Assembly (NCBI GenBank): GCA_039519185.1
Contig: CM076846.1
Location: 69,984,666 to 70,048,665 of the forward strand
Direction: 5' to 3'
Length of the DNA: 64,000 bases
From: Astragalus membranaceus
Taxonomy: Eukaryota > Streptophyta > Magnoliopsida > Fabales > Fabaceae
Both the position numbers and the translations under genes were made by a program. This document shows, piece by piece, positions 10,099-20,945 of this stretch (positions are counted from its first letter, which is position 1; each line of letters opens with the position of its first letter). Below the pieces are notes generated by a model. The model did not search any database. It saw only the letters and a program-made list of their open reading frames with translations, and was not told the origin of the DNA.

Positions 10099-11643
10099 GT
10101 GCAATGTCAGGAGTGGGAAGGACTAGAAGAAGAAGTGCAGGCCAATGGTAATTTGAAAGGAATTGTTCAAGACTTGTTGGTGGAATCGAGTGCTCATGAT
10201 GGCTACACTATGAGGAATGGAAGATTGTATTACAAAGGGAGGATAGTTATTCCCAAAGACTCACCTAGAATTGCTAGAATTATGGCTGAATTTCACAATA
10301 CAGCTAGTGGGGGACATTCTGGTGTGCTTAGAACATACAAGAGGATTGCTGGAGTTGTGTATTGGCAAGGGATGAGGAAGGACATCCAACAATTTGTGCA
10401 AGCTTGTGAAATATGTCAGAAGAACAAGTATCAAGCCCTCACCCCAGGGGGACTGCTGCAACCCCTGCCCATACCTACCCATGTGTGGAGTGACATCTCC
10501 ATGAACTTTGTGGGTGGTTTACCTAGAGCTATGGGTGTGGACACTATCTTTGTGGTGGTGGACCGATTGACTAAGTATGCGAACTTCATTGCTTTGGCTC
10601 ATCCTTACACAGCCAAAGAGGTAGCTCAAGTATTTATGAAGGAAATTGTGAAGCTACATGGTTTTCCTACTTCCATCGTCTCTGATAGGGACAGAATCTT
10701 CATAAGCTCTTTTTGGACAGAATTGTTCCATTCGGCTGGTACTAAGATGAAAATGAGTTCAGCTTATCATCCTAAAACTGATGGCCAGACAGAAGTGGTT
10801 AACAGGTGTGTGGAAACCTATTTGAGGTGTTTGACTGGCAACAAACCCAAACAGTGGCCCAAATGGCTTGCTTGGGCTGAATATTGGTATAACACCAATT
10901 ATCACTCTTCTCTACAAATGACACCATTCGAAGCTCTCTATAGTAGGAAACCCCCAGTTCTAGTGAGAGGGGATGAAGCTAGAGTGAGTGTGGATGAGGT
11001 GCAACAACTCACTCAAGAAAGGAATGAATTGTTGAAAGAATTGAGGGAACAGTTGAGTAAGGCTCAAAACTGGATGAAGCAATATGATGATATGAAGAGG
11101 AAAGAAATTTCATTTGAAGTTGGGGAGTTGGTTTACTTGAAGATCCAGCCTTACAAGCTTCAACAACTAGCCAAGAGAATCAATCAGAAGCTGAGCCCGA
11201 GGTATTATGGGCCCTATGAGGTGTTGGAGAAGATCGGGACTGCAGCTTACAAGCTGAAGTTACCCCCTGATAGTCGTGTGCACCCAGTGTTCCATGTGTC
11301 CTTGTTGAAGAAAGCAATAGCTGCTGCTGCCACTCCTCAGCCATTGCCTGCTTGCCTCAGTGATAGTGGGGTCCTGCAAGTGATACCAGAAGACATTTTG
11401 GCTGTGAGGAAGAATCAAACCGACGAGCATGAGGTCTTAGTCAAGTGGAAAGACATGCCTGAGTTTGAAAACTCATGGGAAGGTTTGGAAGCTATGAAAG
11501 AGCAATTCCCTACATACAACCTTGAGGACAAGGTTATTCTTGAAGGGGGGAGTGCTGATAGGAACAAGGATACTGAGGGTAGTGATAAGAAATTTGAGAA
11601 AACTTACTCTAGGAGGGGCAGGAGTGGTATTTCACCTAATTAA
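10099..11643 (+). pseudogene. Chromovirus integrase with C-terminal chromodomain, first catalytic Asp lost
   Basis: The 514-residue frame has the HHCC zinc finger (His 66 and 73, Cys 103 and 106) and a DDE core. The second Asp is in SDRD (196) and the Glu in QTEVVNR (232), with the usual 35-residue gap. The first catalytic position reads ISMNF (Asn 136), where the family has MDF, so strand transfer should fail. A C-terminal chromodomain (EVLVKWKDMPEFENSWE) normally guides insertion to heterochromatin. The frame has no internal stop and its last 29 residues are encoded inside the 3' LTR. Confidence 0.9.
11543..11555 (+). other. Polypurine tract of the chromovirus
   Basis: aaggggggagtgc lies directly before the 3' LTR and primes plus-strand DNA. 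It also codes for part of the integrase C-terminus, since the frame reads through. Confidence 0.75.
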
Positions 11644-11957
11644 TGAGTAGGGGAGTGTGTGTTGCGTGATTGTGTGTGTTGGCAGTACTGTCAGGACCGT
11701 TGCTCACAGTGTTGGTGAGGAATAAAAGGACTAGGTATTTTCTCTTTCTAGGTAGGCAAGAATTGGCTTGGGATTGGGCCCTAGGACAGTTTTCTCTCAC
11801 TCTGGGAGTGCTGTATTTTCATCTCTGCTACTTTTCTGTTGCTGAATACCCAGAATCATTCTATTCTCTTGTAATTATCCCTTTTCAAGGAATAGAAATC
11901 ACCTCCATTCTTTTGAATATTCTGTTTGTTCGTCACTGTTTTATTGTGTTTCTATCA
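11556..11957 (+). repeat. Chromovirus 3' LTR
   Basis: 402 bp, same termini as the 5' LTR, followed by CAATG. Differences from the 5' copy include gggcag for gggtag, gtgttg for gtgctg and a 3-bp indel near 11926. The first 88 bp encode the end of the polyprotein. Confidence 0.93.
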
Positions 11958-12053
11958 CAATGTTTGCATCCAAATAGTACGACGCCAAACAACCACATAT
12001 AAAGAAACAATGAGTTGAAATTTTCAGAAGGGACACTAGTGCAGAAAAGACAT

Positions 12054-12866
12054 TTAGCATCGGTTATCCGACGATGCTAAATCCCCCGATGCTAAATGTT
12101 GTACATTTAGCATCGGTTATTTACACGATGCTAAATGTCACTTACTAGGACATTTAGCATCGGTTATACTATACAACCGATGCTAAATGTCACTTAGTAG
12201 TGACTTTTAGCATCGGTTGTATACTATAACCGATGCTAAATGTACTAGTTAGTGACATTTAGCATCGGTTATACTATACAACCGATGCTTAATGTACTAG
12301 TAAGTGACATTTAGCATCGGCTGTATAGTATAACCGATGCTAAATGTCACTTACTAGTACATTAAGCATCGGTTGTATAGTATAACCGATGCTAAATGTC
12401 ACTAACTAGTACATTTAGCATCGGTTATACTATACACCCGATGCTAAATGTCACTTACTAGTACATTAAGCATCGGTTGTATAGTATAACCGATGCTAAA
12501 TGTCACTAACTAGTACATTTAGCATCGGTTATACTATACACCCGATGCTAAATGTCACTAACTAGTACATTTAGCATCGGCTATATAGTATAACCGATGC
12601 TAAAGGTACTAGTTAGTGACATTTAGCATCGGTTATACTATACAACCGATGCTAAATGTCACTTACTAGTACATTAAGCCTCGGTTATACTATACAACCG
12701 ATGCTAAATGTACTAGTAAGTGACATTTAGCATCGGCTGTACAGTATAACCGATGCTAAATGTCACTAGTTAGTACATTTAGCATCGGTTATACTATAAA
12801 GCCGATGCTAAATGTACTAGTTAGTGACATTTAACATCGGTTATACTATACAACCGATGCTAAATG
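12054..12866. repeat. CACTA subterminal repeat array (left)
   Basis: About 20 half-units built on acatttagcatcggtt and its reverse complement, separated by short ctagttagt or ctagtaagt spacers. Adjacent opposite units form hairpins with tatactata loops. The units are near identical, suggesting recent amplification or homogenisation. Confidence 0.9.
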
Positions 12867-13231
12867 TCTAATTTTTAAAGTCTTTTTTTGTTTTTTATCC
12901 ATACCAATCAACTAATATACCTGTTATATATACAGAGACAATTCCAATCAATTTAAATTCATTCAGTCAACTAATATACCTGTTATATACAGAGATAATT
13001 CCAGTCATCAAATCAATTAATAATTCCAGTCATCAGAGATAATTCGAGTCATCAGTTTATACAGAGAACACAAGTATAACTACTTAGAAAACTATATAGA
13101 ATTTACCCATTTCCATTTTCTGCCCACTCCAGGTTATCTACTAGTTTAGAGAACACAAGTATAACTACCTAGAAAACAAGGGAAAAGTGTATCCTTCAAA
13201 TTCAACACATAATACATTTAGAGAACACAAG

Positions 13232-14145
13232 TTAACGAAATAGTGTATCTTTTTGCTCAGTACGAATCTTCAAAAAGAATTTCGCCCAAAGCTGACGAAT
13301 CTCCTCAAGTTCCGCATCGGTGTATGACTTTGGGTTATCAAATACCTACAAATTTAAGTGACTCAAACAAATTAGATTTCAAAATTTTATACCTTCTCCC
13401 AATTATCAAATACCTATTAAGAAAAACTATTTGCTTTAACAAAATTTAATACCTTCTCCCAATTATCAACAATACCGGCACTCACAATAGTCAACATAAA
13501 CCTCATCACATAATAGCCACAATGAAAACCATTATGTTGTATTGGCATCTATACAAATGAATTAACAAAGTTACCCAAAAAAGAATATAATAAATATCAT
13601 ATATGAATTCACTCAAAATTAAATCAACCCAATATTTTAAACTACTTACTATAGGGTACAACCACTTGGTGACCGATGTAGAATCCTCTTTCACAGCTCT
13701 AATAACAACATAATATAAATTAGATATAAAATTTCAAACCGAAGTTCAAATATTACAATCTAACCATGATAAACAATTAAAAACTTACTTGCTAAATATT
13801 TCTTTGATTGCTTTACTTGGTTGGCGACATAAGGAACACATCCATACAATGGTATTTTGCTTCGGGAGTAGGACAACTAATTGCCAATGGTTGCTACAAC
13901 ATTGATAAACATAAAATTAAGAAACAAACCAAGAAAAATGTATTACCAATTCGTTCAAATATGTAATCACGTACCTATTGCAAAATGGAGCCACATATAC
14001 TTCCTTATTAGTAGTAGTCAATATCTGTTGAATATTTTCAGAAACCTCCTGTTTGGTCATACCTTTCAAGTTCATCTTATGTGGACACACAAATCCATAC
14101 AAGTCATCGGTACCCCTTTCAACACATTGACGATACAGATATCTA
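13232..14145 (-). CDS. Ulp1-like (C48) cysteine peptidase domain exons in the CACTA element
   Basis: Five exons with good GT..AG borders read as one chain: about 14145-13975 (YLYRQCVERG, YGFVCPHKMNLKG), 13893-13789 (NHWQLVVLLPKQNTIVWMCS), 13698-13650 (AVKEDSTSVTKWLYPI), 13548-13453 (PIQHNGFHCGYYVMRFM) and 13345-13232 (VFDNPKSYTDAELEEIRQ to the stop). The catalytic His (HW), the oxyanion Gln and the Cys (FHCGYY) of the C48 fold are present. The usual acidic partner after the His is less clear. Ulp1 peptidases cleave SUMO. Copies captured by plant CACTA and Mutator elements are common, but their role is unknown. A transcript would prove the splicing. Confidence 0.75.
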
Positions 14146-14226
14146 TTGGCACGTAAGAAAAACTATCAAATTGACTAATATATGTAGAAACGCGAGAAAT
14201 TTACATAATCAAATAAATCTTACTAC

Positions 14227-14884
14227 TTACGTGCACCATATGCTCAAGTGGCACATCTCAAGCCACTCTTCACCAGAAACCATGTCGGTGATCTCTTTAA
14301 AGGAGACAAAGCACGCATGTTTTTGATGCTCCAACATTATCTTGGCATGTCTCTTATCATCATACGCAATTATATGTATCTTTCTCAGCCAATCAATTTT
14401 CCCCTCCTCCTCCTCCTCCTCCTCCTTCTCCTTCTCCTTCTCCTCCTCCTCCTCCTCCTCCCCATTAGATGGTGCGCAGCTCCCCTTAGATCCAACAGTG
14501 GTCATGGGAGTGGGAACCTGAACAGCCGTATTTTGACATCCTCCACATGATTGAGGGTGCTGAATAATTAAAAAATACATATCTCAATCAATCTATTTAT
14601 AGTGAAAAATATACTATTATTTCATAAACATATACCTCTGCCAACAACTTGTTAACTCGGTCTTGCACCATCACTTCCACGCCCTCCATGACTTGTTTCA
14701 TGAATGCCTCTTTGTTGAGTTCTGAGTTGCTCGAAGAAAAACGTTGCACACCTCCAAAGTATTTCTTTATAAGAGGCACATCAGAATATTCATTCTCACA
14801 ACATATTTGGGTGCTAATGTGGCTAAAAGAAACACAAGTCAGTACTATTACCACAGAAGGGCAAGGGGAACAACATTCCAACAA
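14227..14884 (-). CDS. Upstream exons of the CACTA-borne gene, acidic linker
   Basis: Minus-strand open stretches 14884-14597 (RVNKLLAEVYVY, QVMEGVEVMVQD) and 14580-14227 (a run of Glu encoded by ctc/ctt repeats at 14400-14460, then MVSGEEWLEMCHLSIWCT before a GTAAGTAG donor) precede the peptidase exons in the same direction. They resemble the En/Spm plant transposase-associated region found upstream of Ulp1 domains, but I cannot name a domain with confidence. The exact exon borders were not all resolved. Confidence 0.45.
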
Positions 14885-15559
14885 TGGGAATCCAAGTCAC
14901 TCCAAAACAAATCAAGAAATATACACACTGGAAAAGTGTGAACAATACTATGTATTTATACAGAATCAAACACAATAAAACCTAGAAAAACGAATCACGA
15001 AAAGAAACTAGTAAAAATCAGAATCATGAAAACATAGGGTTTCGAGAGAAAACGAAAACGAATCATGATGTGATTTTTGCTATTAAACAAGAAAAACGAA
15101 AACAAAACACTGATTTTCAGAGATGCTTACCTAAGATCTCTTTGGGTTTCGAAGATGGAAACTTAGGATTTCGAGTGAGCAAGGCGACGGCGAGCAAGGA
15201 GATGGCGACGACGAGCAAGACAATGGCGACGAAGAGCGCTACGAGCAACGACGGCGACGACGAGCAACAAACGGCGACGACGAGCGAGCAACGACGGTGA
15301 CGGTGACGGCGACTGTGTAGAAAAATCAGCGTTCTTCGTCGGTGACGGTGACGGCGAGCGAGCAAAATACGAAGAAGATTCAGAGGGTGAGAGGGTTGGC
15401 GAGGAAGAACGCAACAATAGGAAGAAGATTCAGATGAGAGGGTTGGCGAGGAAGAAGATTTAGAGGGTGAGACGCGAGAGATTGAGAATGAGAGTTATGC
15501 GATTTAGAGTTCAGAGACGCGAGAGATGTAGAAACGAAATAATAAAAGTCGCCTTCGTA

Positions 15560-15875
15560 GCATCGGGTGTTTTAACAACCGATGCTACAAGTGTTTGCTG
15601 AGACTTTTAGCATCGGGTGTTTAAACAACCGATGCTAATTGTGAACCTTTAGCATCGGCTGTTTAAACACCCGATGCTAAAAGTCTCAGACAAACACTTG
15701 TAGCATCGGTTGTTAAAACACCCGATGCTAAATGTCTAACGCACACACATTTAGCATCGGTTGTTTAAACAACCGATGCTAAAAGTAGGCGCGAAAATTG
15801 AAATCTTCCATTTAATTGCAAAATTGCCACCGCGTCTACATTTAGCATCGGGTGTTTAAACAACCGATGCTAAAT
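15560..15875. repeat. CACTA subterminal repeat array (right)
   Basis: Units gtagcatcggttgtt and reverse complements with gtttaaac centres. The core agcatcgg is shared with the left array, but the spacers differ (tttaaac instead of tatactata). Confidence 0.88.
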
Positions 15876-15928
15876 GATGCTTTTTAAAGTCAATTTTCCA
15901 CTAGTGGGAGAGAAAGATTTAAACTTAC

Positions 15929-15965
15929 AAGTGAACATAACCGTAACCACGATGTTGGGAAGACC
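15929..15965 (-). pseudogene. RBM28-like exon 3 (RNP1 of RRM1)
   Basis: Acceptor CTACAG|GG and donor CACTT|GTAAGT bound 37 nt. Joined to exon 2 in phase 1, it reads GSSQHRGYGYVH, the RNP1 core of RRM1. It lies 20 nt from the end of a CACTA transposon. About 14.8 kb of inserted DNA now separates it from exon 2. Confidence 0.75.
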
Positions 15966-16169
15966 CTGTAGATCATTAATAACAGATACAAAGATGTGAG
16001 AAATATTTTGATACTAAAATATATACTTCATTCATGTCTCAGTCTCAAAAACTTAAGATGTCTCATTTAGTGTCTGTATGGATTGGCTTATTTGGGCTTA
16101 TCTAGAAGCATAAACATTTGTGAAATTGTTTGGGAGAGCTTATGGAAACATCATATGACATGTCCAATG

Positions 16170-16662
16170 CTATGAAGCACGGACACCTCTGAGATTAGAC
16201 GTGTCCCGGTGTCCGACACGTGTCAGTGTCTGACACCCCGTACGACACGTGTCTGACACCTCAGACAAGTGTCCCAAAAATATCTTTTGTTTCTTTGCTT
16301 CGACACATCTTAGACACTTCTTGAACACTTTTGAGACACTTCTACAAAAGTTAAAGAAGTGTCAAAGTAGTCATAATCAAGGAAGGGGTTAAAAATACTA
16401 AATTTGATTACACAATTTTTAGCTTATCGATATAGTAGATGGAAAATGAATGTGAAATATCTTATTTTGTTTAAAAACTTTTATTGTTATGAAATAAATT
16501 GCTCAATTTAAATCTTTTATAAGTAATGTTCATATTTTATTTAATTATAATAAATAAATAATTATATATATGCGGTGTCCCGGTATCCTATATTTTGGAC
16601 ATTAGCGGTGTCCGCGTGTCCGTATCGTGTCCGGTATCCGTGTTAGAGTTCGTGCTTCATAG
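16170..16662. mobile_element. hAT-type MITE, 493 bp
   Basis: Terminal inverted repeats CTATGAAGCAC / GTGCTTCATAG and the 8-bp target duplication GTCCAATG (16162-16169 and 16663-16670). The interior is rich in gtgtc/gacac words (gtgtccgacacgtg) near both ends and AT-rich in the middle. There is no coding capacity. An 8-bp duplication is the hAT signature. Confidence 0.88.
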
Positions 16663-16805
16663 GTCCAATGTCCATAATTTTCAGCTTATATCCATAAGAT
16701 CCTGATGATGGCTTACGAAAATAGATCAAAGCATATAAAGCTTATATGAAAACTGTTTGATGCTACATGCATTTAATTAAGATATTTATCTAAACTAATG
16801 TATAA
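16663..16805. repeat. 143-bp direct repeat, left copy
   Basis: Identical but for two bases (gatgatgg versus gatgattt) to 30515-30657. The copies flank the 13.7-kb block. Confidence 0.92.
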
Positions 16806-16904
16806 GAGAAATGCTATTTTGACCAATAAAGTGGACCAATTAGTGGACCAAAATACGCTTACATACGGTGGGACTCAGTACGTTTCATTTTAAAAACAAC
16901 TAAA

Positions 16905-17215
16905 ATCAAAACGCAAAACCCAGTCTCTCTCGTCTCCACTCACTCTCTCAATAACGCAGAACGCAGAAGTTTCTCTACCTCTCGACTCTCTCAACGCAAA
17001 CCCTCTCATTCCTCGACCTCCAGTCTTCTCCCTTGACCTCCGCCCTCCTCTGATGGTAACTTGTTCTTATCTGCTCGCGCCTCCTATCTGCTCCCTCCCT
17101 CTCCATTTTTGTCTCCTCCGTTTGCCGCTGTTTGCCGCCGTATCTCTGCCGCTTATGAACCTCTTCTCCTCCGCAACCTTGTTCTACTCAGGTAATTTGT
17201 ATTGTTTTCCTTAAT
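16905..17215 (+). promoter_or_regulatory. CT-rich leader-like region with donor site
   Basis: Dense ctctc words, two ATGs (17053 and 17156) and a donor tcaG|gtaatt near 17191 look like a plant 5' untranslated region and first exon. No protein family is recognisable, so this is a suggestion only. Confidence 0.3.
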
Positions 17216-17952
17216 TTATCCCTAATTTCACTGATTGCCGAAACCCTAAATGTCCCAAAAAAAATTTTAAAAAAATATTGTGATCTTATCATCAGAGACC
17301 TGATAGATAGATTGTTAATTATGTTCTGTCAAAAACAAGTTATGGATTTTATTTTATTCTATTTTGCAACTATTTTGTGTTTGTTGGGCTAAAATCAAAC
17401 AAATTTGTGGTATTTAATTTAATTTCTGTTTTGTAGAGTGAATGGAGTTGATTTCGTGTATGATGTAAATAGGTCCCTTGTTTGAATGAACTTGAATTGT
17501 GTGAGATTAATTTGTTTTAAATTGAGTTTGAAGTGAAGTGATTTTTGTTTAGATGTTTTTACTCCCCCTAAAAGTTTGATGTAAAGCTTAGTACTAGTCA
17601 AAATGTAATTACTTGAAAGAAGAAGAACAAGAGAGAATCTTTGTTGTACCAAATGAAGAGTCTTGTGATGCACCTTTAGAGACTTTAGTTTTCAGAAGAG
17701 AAACATGTCTTTGTACTGCAAACTGTTGTTTCAGTGTTCCCTTATTTTAATCTGTGTGATGAGTGGCACTTGCAAATCACTTACATATATGACTAATGAT
17801 TGTGGTCTCTTAATCATATCATAATTCCAGTTTGGTGCTTCTTTTAATTAGTTTTATCCCTCTTGGCTTTATGTTTATGTTTATGTTTATGTTTTCATTA
17901 AGATAGTGTTATCCCTTTTGAACTGTTATTTTTGTTGGGATGGATCATGCAG

Positions 17953-18023
17953 GGACTTGGTGTTGTTTGCAACAAGGAAGAAGGCTTTGTTGAAGATGAT
18001 TTTGTTGAGAGTTTCTAGGAGAG
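17953..18023 (+). pseudogene. Exon of an ATXR3/SDG2-like SET-domain methyltransferase
   Basis: Acceptor ATGCAG and donor GAG|GTAATG bound 71 nt reading GLGVVCNKEEGFVEDDFVE, the entry of the SET domain in ATXR3-type H3K4 methyltransferases (recognised from memory). An extra AG (gagagtttc where gagtttc is expected) shifts the frame at the end and creates a TAG, so the exon cannot serve in the normal protein. No neighbouring SET exons were found. The next exon-like block (18704-18779) does not belong to this family as far as I can tell. Confidence 0.55.
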
Positions 18024-18703
18024 GTAATGCATCATATACATTTATGGAATAATGAAGATAGTCTACATTTTTATTTGTTTTTTTATAGAATTAGTGCTTC
18101 AGATGAGATGTATATGAGTCATTGGATTTATCTTTTTGATTGTTAATTATAAGGGGTAGATCTTCACATTCACATGATGCATGAGTATAGTACTTTACAC
18201 ACTTAAGGTGTTTGGGAAAGGTCCTAAGACAGTGATGGGATCATTGCTACTCATTTCTTTAAATTTAATGGTTTCAGTTGTGCTGATTCTGAATTATCAT
18301 TTTTCCCTTTGTGTGTGTGTTATTATAATGCCTCTTTTATATCAGCTTATAACTGAGTTCTGCAATTCTGTTTTGTTATCAAATAAATGAATCTTTCTTT
18401 ACACCATTGAACCAGCATGACTTTATATTTTATTTTGTTTTTTTGATTTGTTTGGCAAGTAAACATGGTTCATTCTAGTATTCTTTATTTGTAAACATGG
18501 TTCATTCTAGTATTTTTTGATTTGTTTGGCAAGTAAACATGGTTTATTCTTAATTGATGCACTTGAGTAGGTTGTTAAACATGGTTCGAGGCATCTACCT
18601 TGGATATAGGTTTTATGTTCCATTTCTTTATGTTGCCAATTCTTGTAGGTTTCAGATTTTTTGTGGTTAGAATGCTTAACAATTTGCTGCATCACTTTGA
18701 CAG

Positions 18704-18950
18704 AAAGCAGAACGGATCAAGTTCATGGGAGAGTTTTTGCTAATGTTGAAGCTAGAGCTAATCAAGTCTATACTACAGTAAGAACACCATTCAATCCATG
18801 ACATAACTATATTACTAGTATATTGATATTTTTTCAGCAACTTTCTTTATTTTACTACATTCCAATGTGCAGATTTTAAATAACTGATTTTTATTTACTA
18901 ATTTATGAACAGGTTTAATCTTTGCAAGGATCTACTGGTGTACCATCAGG
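18704..18950 (+). other. Two exon-like blocks of unknown origin
   Basis: 18704-18779 (after tgacag, before gtaaga) and about 18914-18950 (after gaacag, before gtagtt) have splice borders. The first is open in two frames (for example FMGEFLLMLKLEL). I do not recognise either. They may be later exons of a chimeric transcript that begins near 16.9 kb. Confidence 0.25.
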
Positions 18951-19039
18951 TAGTTATACTTATCTCGGTTCAAGTCATCACCCATCTTAATTTCTTTAGG
19001 GTTGTAGAACAATCTTATAATTGGTATATAACTAGTGTG

Positions 19040-19059
19040 TATGACCCATGCGCTGCACG
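19040..19059 (-). other. Helitron 3' terminal hairpin
   Basis: Minus strand ACCCGTGCAGCGCATGGGT: arms ACCC(G)TGC and GC(A)TGGGT with one mismatch around a short loop. It lies just upstream of the CTAG terminus. It terminates rolling-circle transfer in this class. Confidence 0.75.
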
Positions 19060-20424
19060 GGTCGACATTTTCTATGTTGAATTAAATTTTAGAATAATAT
19101 TTATTTTTAAATTTATGGATATATATATATATATATATACAAAGTCTCATAATAAGATTTACAATAATATTTATTTTGATGTTCACACCTATCTTAAATA
19201 CTTTGATGTGACTAATTATGTTTTTTTACCAAGAGACCAATGATATTATTGTATATATGTATATATATTGTGTTTTCTTAAATTTTGATTAGGTAAAAAA
19301 AGGTTAAACATTTTTAGTTTAACTTATCGGAAAACAAAAACTAACGTGTGATTCGGTACTAATTTATTTAATTATATAAACTATTAAAAACTTTGAATAA
19401 ATGATTAGTAATATAACCCCGGATGTCACCAAATTTTGAAAATATATATCAATATCTTTTCAATAAATTAAATTTCGAAGGTGTCCTTCATGCGATACAT
19501 ACAAAGTTGACTACAATATTTTCAAAAAAGTCACATATTAGTCATTACAGGATGGTGGGGGTAACTTAATTTTCATACAATTAAATATGTTAGAATCTAA
19601 ATATAACAATAATTTGATTATATTTTTGGTATAATTACTATTCTATACCAATCGTGAGAATACTTTTTGTGAATACAAATAGTTAAAAATTAGAAATATT
19701 TTTGGTTTCCCAAGGTATCATCCCCGACAATTGGGGAGACTAATCCTTCGAGGTACTGAAGTTCATTTTAGGGCTGACCTCTGCCAAACGATGTCTCTCC
19801 ATACACACCGGCGAGGGATTGAACACCAGACCAAAAATGCTTAAGGGGCCCAAGCAACTTACAACTTGAGGCACACCCGCTTGGTTACAAAATAGATTTT
19901 ATACATATTGATATTTATTAATTTATCATTAGTAAACAAATAGAGGTATTAGCTTATTTAATTACTGGTTTTATCAAATTAATTAATATTATGTATAAAT
20001 AAATATTCTATACACAAATAATACTACTACTAATTTTTTATTTTTATTAAAACTACCACTAATTATTTGAAATTTTAATACTTTTATGTTTTTAGTATCA
20101 AAGTGGTTATAATTTCTTAATTTATTATTTATGCAACTGGTTAAAAAAATTCCAAGATAATACTATGCATATTTAAAAGGTAAACAAAGTGTAGATCAAA
20201 TTAAAAAATGCACACAGCAAGTGTGTGTAAGAGATATGAAAAGGTACGAAGAGGGAAAGTAGCGCACGGGTTTCATTCAGAAACACAACCATGTGTTGAA
20301 TTGAAACCAACAACAGGATAACATATGAAAAGGGAAAGTAACCCAGGTTGATAATATCCTCTCAGAAAAAATCTAGATTACCTTCACCGCCTTCACACCC
20401 TCAATCATCTCGCGAGGGATCCGT

Positions 20425-20945
20425 TTGATTTTGGTTTTCACACCCTCAATCACCCAGATTTGTTACCAATCTGCTGTGTTTGGACTGATGAATGCAACAC
20501 GTTACACGTCGTTGAGTCTCGACTATGTTGCTCCATCGCCGATTCATACGCTGTGGTCGGATCTCGTTCGTTGGTCGCTTCACGATAGGTGATTCTATTT
20601 GATTTTAATTTTCTGGACCAATATTGCTTACTAAATTTCTTTTTGTTATTTTCTTATAACCCAGATGAAGAACGCACTAACTTTTATTTTGATCTTGCTT
20701 TTCACACCCTCAATCACCCAGATTTGTTACCAATCTGCTGCGTTTGGAGATGAATGCAACACGTTACACGTCCGTGATTCTCAATCCTGTTGCTCCGTCG
20801 CCGATTCATACGCCGTTGTCGGAGCTCGTTCGTTGGTCACTTCACGCGAGGTGATTTGATTCGATTTTAATTTTCTGGTCGAATATTGCTTACTACTCTT
20901 CATTTTGTTATTTTGTTATAACCAAGATGATAAATCAATGGACTC
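20425..20945 (+). repeat. Tandem duplication of about 240 bp inside the Helitron
   Basis: ttcacaccctcaatcaccca begins both copies (about 20437 and 20701), followed by gatttgttaccaatctgctg, cgccgattcatacgc and ttaattttctgg in the same order. The second copy keeps an open frame 20665-20859 starting MKNALTFILILLF, a plausible signal peptide followed by a Cys-containing stretch. That frame is probably accidental or a captured exon. Copy 1 has an indel in the same place. No family recognised. Confidence 0.75.

Larger units (their letters stand above)
6633..11957 (+). mobile_element. Chromovirus (Ty3/gypsy) retrotransposon, complete but defective
   Basis: The element is bounded by LTRs beginning TGATAG and ending CTATCA, with target-site duplication CAATG at 6628-6632 and 11958-11962. 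Order: 5' LTR, primer-binding site, gag, protease, RT-RNase H, integrase, chromodomain, polypurine tract, 3' LTR. About 14 substitutions and one 3-bp indel separate the LTRs by eye (roughly 3.5 percent), implying insertion on the order of a million years ago if a typical plant rate is assumed. Short length (5.3 kb) and about 400-bp LTRs suggest a Reina-like clade, but this was not tested. It sits in an intron of the RBM28-like pseudogene. Confidence 0.95.
12034..15906 (-). mobile_element. CACTA (En/Spm) transposon carrying an Ulp1-like gene
   Basis: The element starts CACTAGTGCAGAAAA and ends TTTTCCACTAGTG, with the 3-bp target duplication GGA at 12031-12033 and 15907-15909. Both subterminal regions (12054-12866 and 15560-15875) are packed with the motif tagcatcggtt in both orientations, as expected for transposase-binding repeats of CACTA elements. 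The interior carries a multi-exon minus-strand gene with an Ulp1-type peptidase domain. I did not see a TNP2-type transposase, so mobility would need help in trans. It lies in intron 3 of the RBM28-like pseudogene. Confidence 0.93.

Noticed and set aside
12054..12866. Regularly spaced near-identical palindromic repeats resembling a CRISPR array
   Set aside because: The spacers are themselves repeated and the array sits at the subterminal position of a CACTA transposon with exact ends. The genome is plant nuclear.
14400..14462. (CTC)n tract as a regulatory element
   Set aside because: It encodes the Glu run of the minus-strand gene in the CACTA element. Simple expansion is enough to explain it.
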